Assembly: GCF_003994415.1 (NCBI RefSeq)
Contig: NZ_CP034689.1
Location: 5,208,001-5,272,000, forward strand
Direction: 5' to 3'
From: Achromobacter spanius
Lineage (GTDB): Bacteria > Pseudomonadota > Gammaproteobacteria > Burkholderiales > Burkholderiaceae_B
DNA: 64,000 nucleotides
The position numbers and the translations under genes were made by a program. Numbering within the stretch: position 1 is the first letter of the stretch; every line of letters starts with the position of its first letter. Below, piece by piece: positions 26,136 through 35,645 of this stretch. The notes under the pieces were generated by a model. It saw nothing but the letters and a program-made list of their open reading frames with translations. It was not told the DNA's origin and ran no database searches.

Positions 26136-27170
26136 TTGCAGACCGCCACCATTCCCGTCCCGCTGACGGCCAAGCACTTGCCCGCCCCGGCCTGGCGCAC
26201 CGCCGACATCCTGGCGTTGTACGCGCTGCCGTTCATGGACCTGCTGCACCGCGCGCAGCAGGTGCACCGCGCCCACTTCGACCCCAACGCCGTCCAGTTG
26301 TCCAGCCTCTTGTCGATCAAGACGGGCGGCTGTCCCGAAGACTGTGCCTATTGCCCGCAGTCCTCGCATTACGACACCGGACTGGACGCCGACAAGCTGA
26401 TGCCGCTGGACGACGTGGTGGCCGCCGCCCGCGCTGCCCAGGCAGGCGGTGCGCAGCGCTTTTGCATGGGCGCGGCCTGGCGCAGCCCCAAGCCCCATCA
26501 CCTGGAGGCCGTGGCGCAGATGGTCAGCGCGGTCAAGGCGCTGGGCCTGGAAACCTGCGTCACGCTGGGCATGCTGCAAGACGGCCAGGCCGAGCAACTG
26601 AAAGACGCCGGGCTGGACTACTACAACCACAACCTGGACACGTCGCCGGAGTTCTACGGCAAGATCATTTCCACCCGCACCTACCAGGACCGGCTGGATA
26701 CGCTGGACCGCGTGCGCGAGGCCGGCATCAACGTGTGTTGCGGCGGCATTGTGGGCTTGGGGGAATCGCGGCAGCAGCGCGCGGGCTTGATCGCCCAACT
26801 GGCCAACATGACGCCCTACCCCGAGTCGGTGCCGATCAACAATCTGGTGCACGTCGAAGGCACGCCGCTGGCCGACGTCGAGGCGCTGGACCCCTTTGAA
26901 TTCGTGCGCACCATTGCCGTGGCCCGCATCACCATGCCGCGCGCCGCGGTGCGCCTGTCCGCGGGCCGCGAAGCCATGGACGACGCGCTGCAGGCCTTGT
27001 GCTTCATGGCGGGCGCCAACTCGATGTTCTACGGCGACGCGCTGCTGACCACCGCCAATCCGCAAATGCAGGCCGACCAACGCCTGCTGCAACGCCTGGG
27101 CATGCACGTCGAAGCAGGCGAGCAGCCCGCGCCCGCCGAGCCGCAGCAGCAGAACACGACATGCCGTTGA
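26136..27170 (+). CDS. bioB: Biotin synthase
   Basis: 344 residues; starts with TTG at 26136, 8 nt after ACAGGAG. Radical-SAM enzyme inserting sulfur into dethiobiotin. The radical-SAM cysteines are C66, C70 and C73 (GGCPEDCAYCPQS); FCMGAAWRSP, YNHNLDTSPEFY and ANSMFYGDALLTT are family signatures. It is not linked to other bio genes here. It overlaps the following transporter gene by 10 bp. Confidence 0.96.
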   Translation: MQTATIPVPLTAKHLPAPAWRTADILALYALPFMDLLHRAQQVHRAHFDPNAVQLSSLLSIKTGGCPEDCAYCPQSSHYDTGLDADKLMPLDDVVAAARAAQAGGAQRFCMGAAWRSPKPHHLEAVAQMVSAVKALGLETCVTLGMLQDGQAEQLKDAGLDYYNHNLDTSPEFYGKIISTRTYQDRLDTLDRVREAGINVCCGGIVGLGESRQQRAGLIAQLANMTPYPESVPINNLVHVEGTPLADVEALDPFEFVRTIAVARITMPRAAVRLSAGREAMDDALQALCFMAGANSMFYGDALLTTANPQMQADQRLLQRLGMHVEAGEQPAPAEPQQQNTTCR

Positions 27171-28033
27171 CGCCGGGCATTCTGTATCTGCTGGCCAGCG
27201 TGACGTGCAGCGTCACCGTGGCCGTGCTGCTGAAGCTGGCGCGCCGCTATGACGTGGACGTGCGCCAGGCCATCACCATGAACTACGCCGTAGCCGCCCT
27301 GCTCTGCTGGGCAGTCTTGAAACCCGACCCCGCCGCGCTGCTGACGCCGCACACACCTTGGGCCGTGCTGGCCGCCCTGGGCGTGTTGCTGCCCAGCGTT
27401 TTCCTGGCGATGGCGGCAGCGGTGCGCCACGCCGGCATCGTGCGCAGCGACGCGGCGCAGCGCCTGTCGTTGTTCATTCCTTTGCTGGCGGCGTTCCTGC
27501 TGTTTGGCGAACCGATCAGCGGGCGCAAGCTGGCGGCGATTCTGCTGGCGTTCGGCGCATTGGCTTGCCTGTTGCGCCGTCCCGCCGCCGACGCCAACAC
27601 CGGAACGGCACCAGGCCGAGGCATTTGGCTTTGGCCGCTCGCGGTCTGGGCGGGCTATGGGGTGATCGACATCCTGTTCAAGCAGGTGGCGCGCGCCGGC
27701 ACCGCGTTTGCCGCGGGGCTGCTACTGGCGTTCGTGTTGGCGGGAGGGCTGATGCTGGCCTATCTGCTGGCGCGTCGAGTGCGCTGGGAACGCCGCCACC
27801 TGTTGGCTGGCGTGGCGCTGGGCGTATTCAACTTCGGCAACATCCTGACCTATATCCGCGCGCACCAATCGTTGCCCGAGCACCCGGCGCTGGTCTTCGC
27901 GTCGATGAACATGGGTGTCATCACCCTGGGCACGCTGGTGGGGGCCTTGGCGTTTCGCGAGCCCTTGACGCGGGTCAACGGCTTGGGCATCGCGCTGGCG
28001 CTGGCCGCCATCGTACTGATGGCGCCTTGGTAG
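27161..28033 (+). CDS. EamA/DMT-family transporter
   Basis: 290 residues from ATG 27161, the first start that gives a plausible membrane N-terminus. About ten hydrophobic helices in two EamA repeats. The start lies inside the end of bioB, so it is translationally coupled. A role in moving a vitamin-related compound is possible from context but not shown. Confidence 0.82.
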   Translation: MPLTPGILYLLASVTCSVTVAVLLKLARRYDVDVRQAITMNYAVAALLCWAVLKPDPAALLTPHTPWAVLAALGVLLPSVFLAMAAAVRHAGIVRSDAAQRLSLFIPLLAAFLLFGEPISGRKLAAILLAFGALACLLRRPAADANTGTAPGRGIWLWPLAVWAGYGVIDILFKQVARAGTAFAAGLLLAFVLAGGLMLAYLLARRVRWERRHLLAGVALGVFNFGNILTYIRAHQSLPEHPALVFASMNMGVITLGTLVGALAFREPLTRVNGLGIALALAAIVLMAPW

Positions 28034-28050
28034 CCCACGCAGGCCGGGTC

Positions 28051-29745
28051 TTAGGTACCGGTGCGGCGCGCGCGTTCGGCAGCGTCGTCCGCGTCTCGGG
28101 CGGGCTCCGCTGACCCGGTTGCCCCGGTGGATTCGGTTGACGAGGCAGCGGAGCCGGACTCTGCCGTATCGGGCGCGGAGGTATCGGCTGCCGCAGCGTC
28201 GGCTGCCGCAGCATCGGCTGCCGCAACATCGGCTGCCGCAGCATCGGCTGCCGGCGCTGCCGCGGCATCCGCCGGCCATTCTTGGGTGAGCGGCGGAGCC
28301 ACGGGCGACGGCTCCGAGGGTTTTGACGCGTCTGATGCGTCTGATGCATCCAATGCGTCCGACGCGTCCGATGGCTCCGCCGAATCCGTCGATTCCGACC
28401 CAGCCGCAGGCGCGGATACCGTTGCCGCCGCCGGATCAGGCTGCACCATTTCCATCGCAATATCGTTTTCCGGGTCCACGCGCGGATCCAGCACGGCCGC
28501 GGCCGGCGAGCTTTGCAAGGTATCGGGCATGGGCACGAAATGCGTCGGAGCCTCGTCGACCTGATGCGCGCCGGTGACGCGCGTCGGGCGCACCTGCCAC
28601 ACCAGAATCAGTGCGCAAGCCGAGATGAACACGTAATACATGCTATGGCCGAAAAGCGACATCAGCAGGCCCGCCACCATGGGGCCAATACAGGCGCCCA
28701 CGCCGTAGGTCATGAGCAGCACGGCTGACAAGCTGACCCGGCGCTCGGACTCCACATGGTCGTTGGCGAATGCCGCGCCCAGCGGGTACAGCGTGAATTG
28801 CAGGATGCCGAAGATGCAGGACAAGGCCACCAACGCCCAATATGGCAAGGTCAGCCAGCCCCACATGACCGTAGGCAGCAGCACCAGCAACAACGCATTG
28901 AAGCGGATCAGGCCGGCGCGGTTGATGCGGTCGGACAGCCAGCCCATGGGCCATTGCGACAACAAGCCGGCCGTGACGGCGGCAGCCACGAAAATGGCGG
29001 CTTGCGAGGTCGTCAACCCATGCTTGGCACCATAGACGGCGGCCAGGCCATAAAAAGCACCGGACAGGTTGCCCGCCACGAACAGCACCGTCATCGACAG
29101 CGGCACGCGGCGCATGAAGAAGCGAATGTCCAGCGGCGCGGGCAGTGGTGTGGGCGGGTGCGAACGGGCGGTGACGGCAATAGGCACCAGACACAGCACC
29201 AGGCACATGGCCACCAGCGTCAGCGGCCGCAGGTCCAGGGTGGCGTAGGCGGTCAGCGCCAACTGCCCCAGCACCGTGCCCAGGCCGGACACCACCATGT
29301 AGACCGAGAACACCCGGCCCCGCTGATGGTTTTCAGTTTGTTCGTTGAGCCAGCTTTCGATGACCATGAATTCGGTCACCATCACCACGCCGGAGATCAG
29401 GCGGAACACCAGCCACAGCGGCATGGAATCGACCAGCGTCTGGGCCAGGATCATGCTGGTGGCGATAGCCGCGCACGCGACGAACGCGCGGATGTGGCCC
29501 ACGCGGATGATGAGCTTGTGCCCCAGGCGGGCGCCGCACACCAGGCCCAGGTAGTAGCCGGCGATCAAGGCGCCGATCCACACTTCGCTGACAGACTGCG
29601 CGGTCAGCCGAAGGCCCATGTAGGTGTTGAACAGACCCGTGCCGATCAGCATCAGCAAGGTCGCGAAGTACAAGGACGAGAATGAGGAGAGGGTGGCGAG
29701 CATGGCGTTGGCAACCGCTGCTGGCATTAGCGCGGCAGGCTGCAA
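28051..29745 (-). CDS. MFS transporter with long low-complexity C-terminal tail
   Basis: 564 residues. Residues 1 to about 395 form a 12-helix major facilitator with GYYLGLVCGARLGHKLI between helices 2 and 3, resembling the YcaD-like MFS group. The remaining ~165 residues are hydrophilic and rich in Ala, Asp, Ser and Pro, ending in a short Arg-rich segment. They include a (Ser-Asp-Ala) run and a (Ala-Ala-Ala-Asp-x) run encoded by perfect-period DNA repeats. The membrane half alone matches the family length; the tail is the unusual part. M7 or M15 could be the true start. Confidence 0.85.
   Translation of the reverse strand: MQPAALMPAAVANAMLATLSSFSSLYFATLLMLIGTGLFNTYMGLRLTAQSVSEVWIGALIAGYYLGLVCGARLGHKLIIRVGHIRAFVACAAIATSMILAQTLVDSMPLWLVFRLISGVVMVTEFMVIESWLNEQTENHQRGRVFSVYMVVSGLGTVLGQLALTAYATLDLRPLTLVAMCLVLCLVPIAVTARSHPPTPLPAPLDIRFFMRRVPLSMTVLFVAGNLSGAFYGLAAVYGAKHGLTTSQAAIFVAAAVTAGLLSQWPMGWLSDRINRAGLIRFNALLLVLLPTVMWGWLTLPYWALVALSCIFGILQFTLYPLGAAFANDHVESERRVSLSAVLLMTYGVGACIGPMVAGLLMSLFGHSMYYVFISACALILVWQVRPTRVTGAHQVDEAPTHFVPMPDTLQSSPAAAVLDPRVDPENDIAMEMVQPDPAAATVSAPAAGSESTDSAEPSDASDALDASDASDASKPSEPSPVAPPLTQEWPADAAAAPAADAAAADVAAADAAAADAAAADTSAPDTAESGSAASSTESTGATGSAEPARDADDAAERARRTGT
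28184..28258. repeat. 15-bp tandem repeat in the MFS tail
   Basis: Five units of TCGGCTGCCGCAGCA with few changes, in coding register on the minus strand, giving the repeated Ala-Ala-Asp-Ala-Ala pattern. Confidence 0.9.
28325..28378. repeat. 9-bp tandem repeat in the MFS tail
   Basis: Six units close to GATGCGTCT/GACGCGTCC, encoding Ser-Asp-Ala triplets on the minus strand. Variation is mostly at synonymous third positions. Confidence 0.85.
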
Positions 29746-29790
29746 AGGCAGCCTGCCGTGTTGAGCGGTAAAACAGGGAACTACGTTAGG

Positions 29791-30294
29791 TCAGATTTGC
29801 GACAGCAGCGTGGCGGCATCGCTGACTTCGAACTTGCCAGGGCCTTCCACGTTCAACTGCTTGACCACGCCGTCGACGATCAGGGCCGAATAGCGTTGCG
29901 AACGCACGCCCATGCCGCGCGCGATCAGGTCCAGTTCCAGACCGAGTTCCTTGGTCCACAGCGCCGAGCCGTCGGCCAGCATGCGAACCTTGCCTTCGGT
30001 CTTTTGCTCGCGGCCCCAGGCGCCCATGACGAACGCGTCGTTGACGGCCACGCACCAGATTTCATCCACGCCCTTGGCCTTCAAGGCTGCGGCCTGCTCC
30101 ACATAGCCCGGCAGATGCTTGGCCGAGCAGGTGGGGGTGAAGGCGCCCGGCAAGGCGAACAGCGCGATGGTCTTGCCGCGGGTCAGGTCGGAAACCTGGA
30201 ACGCGTTGGGGCCCAGCGAGCAGCCTTCGGTTTCGGTTTCGATGAATTCGGTCAGGGTGCCTTCCGGCACGCGGTCGCCGACGTTGATCGTCAT
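29791..30294 (-). CDS. Peroxiredoxin (Prx5 type)
   Basis: 167 residues from ATG 30294, 5 nt after GGAGAT; the upstream in-frame ATG at 30327 lacks an RBS. The peroxidatic cysteine is C56 in PGAFTPTCSAKHLP. FALPGAF, GVDEIWCVAVNDAFVM and FEVSDAATLL match the Prx5 family of thiol peroxidases (glutathione- or glutaredoxin-linked). Reduces hydrogen peroxide and alkyl hydroperoxides. Confidence 0.93.
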   Translation of the reverse strand: MTINVGDRVPEGTLTEFIETETEGCSLGPNAFQVSDLTRGKTIALFALPGAFTPTCSAKHLPGYVEQAAALKAKGVDEIWCVAVNDAFVMGAWGREQKTEGKVRMLADGSALWTKELGLELDLIARGMGVRSQRYSALIVDGVVKQLNVEGPGKFEVSDAATLLSQI

Positions 30295-30533
30295 GGGGTA
30301 TCTCCAGGGAAAAGTGGGGCAATGCATTGAGGCGGGATCGCCTCACACCCGACATCATAGTGCGTGCGCGCCCTGCCCGCTGCGCCAGACCGGCGCGAAA
30401 AAATCACGCACAGTCTGAAACGACTCCATACCCCCGCCACACGGCCTGGAAACGGCTGCTTGCCATAATGCAGGCGTGACCCACGCCCGCCCGGGTCGAA
30501 AGCCGCCCGCGGGCATCTATCGGAGACTCACCG

Positions 30534-30959
30534 ATGCACAAGATCTTGACTGGCCTGGCCTGGGTCCTGGCCACCGCCACCGCGCCGGCCTTGGCCGCGC
30601 CGGATGCAAGCGAACAGACCCTGTACGATTCCTTCGTGATTGCGGCCGGAGCGTCCAACGGCGCCGCGCGCGCCTGCGGCGCCTCGGACCCCGACCTGGC
30701 CCAACATAAGGCGACAGCCCAGAAGAACCTGACGCGGTACGCCAAGGAATATGGCTTTTCGTTGGCGTCCTATGACGCCCTGTTCCAACAGGGCCAGGGC
30801 GAGGGCAAGACGATGATGGACGACATGAAGCGTTCGGGCGTGGACGGATGCCAGGGCGTGCTGGGCAGTTTCCAGCACGAGCGCGCCATCAGCTATGAGG
30901 GCATGAAAAAGGCCTTGGCTGAAGTCAGCGACGGCCTGCCTGGGGAAAAAGCCAAGTAG
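30534..30959 (+). CDS. Small secreted protein of unknown function
   Basis: 141 residues. A signal peptide (hydrophobic 5-20, cleavage after ALA at about residue 21) suggests a soluble periplasmic protein. Two cysteines in the mature part (RACGASDP and VDGCQGV) could form a disulfide. Predicted helical; no domain recognised. GGAG lies 7-10 nt before the ATG. Convergent with the dienelactone hydrolase gene. Confidence 0.75.
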   Translation: MHKILTGLAWVLATATAPALAAPDASEQTLYDSFVIAAGASNGAARACGASDPDLAQHKATAQKNLTRYAKEYGFSLASYDALFQQGQGEGKTMMDDMKRSGVDGCQGVLGSFQHERAISYEGMKKALAEVSDGLPGEKAK

Positions 30960-30980
30960 ATTGCGCGGTAAAGACGCCGT

Positions 30981-31865
30981 CTACGCCGCCAGCCCGTTCT
31001 GCTTGAACCAATCCAGCATGCGGGTCCAGGCCTGCTCGGCCTCGGGCTTGCGGTACGACGGCCGGTAATCCGCATGGAAGGCATGCGGCGCCTCGGGGTA
31101 CACATCGATCCGTGACGCCTTCGCAGCCGCCGAGCCTTTCGCCAGTTCGGCCCGCATGCGGTCAACGTCCGTCAGCGGAATGCCCGCATCCTTGCCGCCA
31201 TACGCGCCCAGCACCGGGGCTTTCAGCTCGTTCACCAGGCTCAAGGCCGACTTGGGCTTGAGGTCGGTGGGTTCGCCGGCCAGTTGGCCATAGAACGCCG
31301 CGCCTGCTTTCAGCTTGGGGTTGTGGGCCGCGTACAGCCAGACCTGGCGGCCACCCCAGCAAAAGCCCACGATACCCAGCTTGTCGGGGTTGCCGCCGTT
31401 GGCCGCCGCCCACGTCGCGGTGGCGTCCAGATCGCTCTGCACCTGAAGGTCGGGCACTTTGCTGACAACCTCGGCCAGCAGCTTCGGGATTTCGGTGTAT
31501 TTGGAGGGGTCGCCCTGGCGTGCGTAGAGTTCCGGCGCAATGGCCAGGTAGCCCAGGTGCGCCAGGCGGCGGCACACGTCCTGGATGTATTCATGCACGC
31601 CAAAAATCTCGGACACGACCAGCACGGTGGGCAGGTTCTTCTTGCCTTCCGGCGCCGCGCGATAGGCCGGCATCTTGCCGTCCTTGGTGGGAATGTCCAC
31701 CTTGCCGGCCGTCAGCCCCTTCGTGTCGGTAGCGATGGCGGTCTGGGCCACGGCTGGCCCTGCCGCCAGGGAAAAGCCCGCCGCGACCGTCGTGGCGATG
31801 AAACCCCGGCGGTCCAGCCGCAAGGGCGGCAACAGGCTGTCGAAGTGCGCGTCCTGATCTTTCAT
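30981..31865 (-). CDS. Dienelactone hydrolase family protein, exported
   Basis: 294 residues with a twin-arginine signal (LDRRGFIATTVAAGF, about 18-32) and cleavage near VAQ. The alpha/beta-hydrolase core has the nucleophile Cys in GFCWGGRQ, Asp in YGGKDAGIPL and His in APHAFHADY, the Cys-Asp-His triad of DLH enzymes. Substrate unknown. Downstream of the DUF748 gene on the same strand. Confidence 0.9.
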   Translation of the reverse strand: MKDQDAHFDSLLPPLRLDRRGFIATTVAAGFSLAAGPAVAQTAIATDTKGLTAGKVDIPTKDGKMPAYRAAPEGKKNLPTVLVVSEIFGVHEYIQDVCRRLAHLGYLAIAPELYARQGDPSKYTEIPKLLAEVVSKVPDLQVQSDLDATATWAAANGGNPDKLGIVGFCWGGRQVWLYAAHNPKLKAGAAFYGQLAGEPTDLKPKSALSLVNELKAPVLGAYGGKDAGIPLTDVDRMRAELAKGSAAAKASRIDVYPEAPHAFHADYRPSYRKPEAEQAWTRMLDWFKQNGLAA

Positions 31866-31931
31866 CGAGAATCTCCTGGCAAAAAGCCGGGTCCAAGACG
31901 CGGCACGTGGCGCGTCGTCGGCCCAGCGGGT

Positions 31932-34900
31932 TCACTTCAGGGAGAAGTCCACGCGCGAGGGTTGCCCCTCGTCCTCGATACCGTCCGCGTCCAACTGCGG
32001 CGCAACGATGAAAACACGCTCCGCGAGGCCTTCCTGGGCTTGCAACTTCTCATAAACCGCTTGCGCGCGGGCATCGGCCAGTTGGCGCAATTGCTCGTCG
32101 CCCACCGGCGCCACGCCGCGCAACATGGATTCCATCTGCTCGGCCGGCACGGACTTCGACATGCCGATGAAATTGCGCGGCTTGTCCTTGATGTCCGTGT
32201 CGTCGTAGACGGCTTCGAGGTATTTGACGCGCTCGGCGGCGGACACCTGCACCCCGGCCGGATTCGGTTTCTTGCCGCGCGGGGCCGTGTCGGCGGCCTT
32301 GGCGGCGCGGATCCGAGCATCAACCCAGGCTTGGCGCAGGCCTTCCAAGTCGGTCTTGGGGTCGGCGCGGCCGCTGATGTCCATCTTCAGCGCGGGGCGC
32401 TCGGTCAAAGCCTTGGTCAGCGTGTCGATGCGCTGGATGGAATCTTCTGTCAGCACCGCGCTGCCCGGCGCGAACTCCACATAAGACAGTTCTTCGCCGC
32501 CCCCGAAGGCCGAGGCCAACAGGCTGAACGGCGACGTGACCGCCTTGACCACCAGGTTCAGCAACACGCGCACCACGATGCCACCCACGGAAAACTCCGG
32601 ATCGTCCAGCGAGCCGGACACGGGCAGGTTGATGTCGATATTGCCGCGCGAGTCCTTCAGCAACGCCACCGCCAACAGCACCGGCAGCTTGGTCGCGTCG
32701 GGGCTGTTGGTCTTGTCGCCAAAGGTCAGTTGGTTCAGCACCACATGGTTGGACGCCTGTAACGCACGGTTCTTGATCTTGTATTCGAGGTCCACCGACA
32801 GCTTGCCGCGCTTGATCGGGTAGCCCACGTATTTGGCCGAATAGGTGTTGAAGCGCGGCAGGTCCACGCCCTTGGCCGACGCCTTCAGGTCCAGCGTCAA
32901 GTACTTGGCGAAGGGTTGCACGATGCCGCTGATGGACAGCGGCGCGGTGGTGTAGACACGCCCCGTGACCTTCACCTTGGCGGGCTGCGGGTTGGTGGAC
33001 GACACCGCCGAGATCGCGCCTTCGATGGCGGACAGTTCCGCCACGTAGTTCGGCTTGACGAAGCGGTCGGTGAACGTCATGCGGCCGCGAGACAGCGTGA
33101 CGCTGTTGACCGAGATGTCGGGCATGGCGGCGCCTGCCCCCGCTTTGTCGGAAGCCTGCGCGGCCGGCGCCTGCCGGCCCGGTGTCTGCGTGTCCTGCGT
33201 GATGGAGCCGCCCGCCTGCCCCGGCGCGGCCACCAGGTCCATGACGTTCAGCCGGCCCTGCGCGTTCAGCAGGATGCGGCCATAGAAGTCTTCCAGCGCG
33301 ATGTCGCCCAGCTTGGCGGCGACCTTGTCACCCGCCACGGACACATCCATGCCGGCAAACGCCAGGCGCTTCCAGTTGAGGAAGTCGTCGTTGTTGACGC
33401 GGTCTTGCAGGTCGACGCCGGTTATATCGACGCCGCCCTTCCAGTTGACCCGCATGGGCGTATTGCCCGTTGCGGCGGCAAAGGCCACGTCGCCCTTGGC
33501 CGCCAGCGTAATGGCGCGCACGGTGGCGTTCAGGCTGCCGGCGGCATAGGGCGCGAACGGCGCCACATTCAGGTCGGACAGGTCCACGGAAGACGACAGC
33601 GTCAGCGGCTGCGGGGCGAACGTGCCCTTCATGTTCAGCGCGCCATTGCCCTGGATGCCCGCGGCCGCCAGGGTGAAACTGCTTTGCCCGGGGCCCATGG
33701 CCAGGCGATCCGCCGTCATGCGCAGCGATTGCAAAGCGATGTCCAGCGCCGGCTTCTGGGCTTCGTCGCGCGCCTTGAATTGGGTCAGGTCGGCCTGGAC
33801 GGACGTGGCCGACGCGTCGATGGCGCCGTCTTTTTCGCGGACATGAATCTGCGCCGACGCGCCCAGCCGGCCATCCAGCAGCAAGATGGGCGCGGCGTTG
33901 CGCACGGCCGGGGCCAGGGGCGCCAGGGCGATGTTGCCCATGCGTACGGCCAGTTCCAGCGACAGCGGTTTCAGTTCCAGCGGACCCTTGGCGCGGATCC
34001 AGCCGCCGTCGGTGCTGTTGTCCACGTTCAGCCACAGGTTGACGGGCTGGTCCTTGACCTCGGGAATGGTCACACCTTCAACGGTGGCGCTCACGCCGGT
34101 CACCATGTAATCCAGCTTGCTGATCGCGTCGGTCAGCGTGAGCTCGCCTTCGTGCAGGTTGAAGGCGTCCAGCGTGACCGTCCAGTCCGACGAGGCGGGG
34201 CTGGGGGCTGGCGCCGGGGCAGTAGCGTCTACGGTGGCGCCTGCTGCAGCGACACCTGGGGCAGCACCCGGAGCAGCACCCGCGCCGGACGGCGGCGTGC
34301 CGGGCGGGGCATCAGGAACGGGGTCCACGGCGGCATCAGGGGCAGGCGTTGCGGCGGCGTCCGGCTTCGGCTTTTCCTTCAAGCCCATATCCCGCCGCAG
34401 CTTGTCGGCCACCGGCGTCTCGGTGGGCGCAACCCCCGCCAGCGCCTTCAGCTTGACGACCACGTCCTGCCAGTTCAGGTGTTCATTGGCGTAGCGCCGC
34501 ACATGGACCTGCGGCGCCCACAGCCCAATTTCACCCACATAGGCCTGGCGCGCGATGGGTTCCAGTTCCAGGCGGGTGACGGTCAGCGCGCTCCAGGCGG
34601 CCAGCGGGTCGCCATTGGTGTCGCGCAGGTCGAACCGGCGCAACCCCACATCACCCACCACGCGAATCTTGGGCGCGGCGTCCTTGGGCTGTTCGAACAC
34701 CACTTGCAGGTTGGAATCCAGCAGCGCGCTTTCCAGTTTGAACGGCAGCGGCATCGGCCAGACGTCCGCCCACTTTTCAAGCTGCAGGCCGTTGAAGGCC
34801 ACGCGCAGCGTGGACGATGGCACCGTGTCGAACGGACGCGCCACGCCATTCAGATCGAAGGGGCTACCGTTGATGCGCAGGTGCAGCCGGGGCTGCACGT

Positions 34901-35507
34901 CGATGTCGGTGGCGTAGCCGAAATTGGAAATGAACGGCACGCCCAGGCCCAGTTCATCCACCACCTGCTTGCGCCCGGTGACCTTGTCATCCAAGGTGAT
35001 GGAGCCGCCTTCGATGACCATGTTGTTCAGCGAAAAACGCGGCAGGCCGGCGTCGGGCTCGGGCGGTTCTTCAGGCTGGGCCGCCGCCATGTCCGCGACG
35101 CGTTGCTGGATGTCGGAAAAATTGAAGCGCGTGACGTCTTCACGCACGATGGCAATGCTGGGCTCGCGCAGCGTCAAGCGGTCGACGACGGGTGCGAACC
35201 AGAACAGGGAGCTCCAGGCGGCGCTGGCATCCAGTTCTGCCAATGTCAGCAGCGGGGTCTGCGAGCCGGGTTGAGCCACGGCAAGGTCGTGGGCGCGAAC
35301 GGTCAGCGTGAAGGGGTTGAAGCTGATCTTGCCCACGGAAACATCGCGGCCGATCATCTTGGCGACGTCGGTGGTCAACACGTTGTGCAAGACCTTGGGC
35401 ACTTGCCAGGCAGCGATACCGCAGACGATCAGCGCGAACGCCACAATGCCCAGTAGGATTTTGCCGGCGCGCCGGGTGAACCGTAACTTGGGGCGCCGCA
35501 AGGGCAT
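31932..35507 (-). CDS. DUF748/AsmA-like envelope protein
   Basis: 1191 residues. An N-terminal membrane anchor (about 15-33, ILLGIVAFALIVCGIAAW) is followed by a very long beta-rich periplasmic region with repeated AsmA/DUF748 blocks, related to bridge-like lipid transport proteins. A Pro/Ala-rich low-complexity linker (about 375-440) divides it. Near the end VEFAPGSAVLTEDSIQRIDTL with DISGRADP resembles the start of an OmpA-type peptidoglycan-binding fold. A role in envelope lipid homeostasis is inferred from the family. Confidence 0.88.
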   Translation of the reverse strand: MPLRRPKLRFTRRAGKILLGIVAFALIVCGIAAWQVPKVLHNVLTTDVAKMIGRDVSVGKISFNPFTLTVRAHDLAVAQPGSQTPLLTLAELDASAAWSSLFWFAPVVDRLTLREPSIAIVREDVTRFNFSDIQQRVADMAAAQPEEPPEPDAGLPRFSLNNMVIEGGSITLDDKVTGRKQVVDELGLGVPFISNFGYATDIDVQPRLHLRINGSPFDLNGVARPFDTVPSSTLRVAFNGLQLEKWADVWPMPLPFKLESALLDSNLQVVFEQPKDAAPKIRVVGDVGLRRFDLRDTNGDPLAAWSALTVTRLELEPIARQAYVGEIGLWAPQVHVRRYANEHLNWQDVVVKLKALAGVAPTETPVADKLRRDMGLKEKPKPDAAATPAPDAAVDPVPDAPPGTPPSGAGAAPGAAPGVAAAGATVDATAPAPAPSPASSDWTVTLDAFNLHEGELTLTDAISKLDYMVTGVSATVEGVTIPEVKDQPVNLWLNVDNSTDGGWIRAKGPLELKPLSLELAVRMGNIALAPLAPAVRNAAPILLLDGRLGASAQIHVREKDGAIDASATSVQADLTQFKARDEAQKPALDIALQSLRMTADRLAMGPGQSSFTLAAAGIQGNGALNMKGTFAPQPLTLSSSVDLSDLNVAPFAPYAAGSLNATVRAITLAAKGDVAFAAATGNTPMRVNWKGGVDITGVDLQDRVNNDDFLNWKRLAFAGMDVSVAGDKVAAKLGDIALEDFYGRILLNAQGRLNVMDLVAAPGQAGGSITQDTQTPGRQAPAAQASDKAGAGAAMPDISVNSVTLSRGRMTFTDRFVKPNYVAELSAIEGAISAVSSTNPQPAKVKVTGRVYTTAPLSISGIVQPFAKYLTLDLKASAKGVDLPRFNTYSAKYVGYPIKRGKLSVDLEYKIKNRALQASNHVVLNQLTFGDKTNSPDATKLPVLLAVALLKDSRGNIDINLPVSGSLDDPEFSVGGIVVRVLLNLVVKAVTSPFSLLASAFGGGEELSYVEFAPGSAVLTEDSIQRIDTLTKALTERPALKMDISGRADPKTDLEGLRQAWVDARIRAAKAADTAPRGKKPNPAGVQVSAAERVKYLEAVYDDTDIKDKPRNFIGMSKSVPAEQMESMLRGVAPVGDEQLRQLADARAQAVYEKLQAQEGLAERVFIVAPQLDADGIEDEGQPSRVDFSLK

Positions 35508-35645
35508 CGCGTGTCTCCTGATGCGAGTTGATGGCGATTATCGCGCCCTGGTTAGCGCTCGTCTATCATAGGCGGAACCTGCGGCCCGCCCGGCCTGGCG
35601 GCACCGCACTTTTCAAACATTAACAATTCTCGATCCCGATTCCCC

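Noticed and set aside
28184..28378. CRISPR-like array
   Set aside because: The repeats are short, contiguous, in coding register of the MFS gene and have no spacers.
32916..35456. 846-residue open frame opposite the DUF748 gene
   Set aside because: Same artefact; composition is Gly/Arg/His-rich and the opposite strand holds a recognised family.
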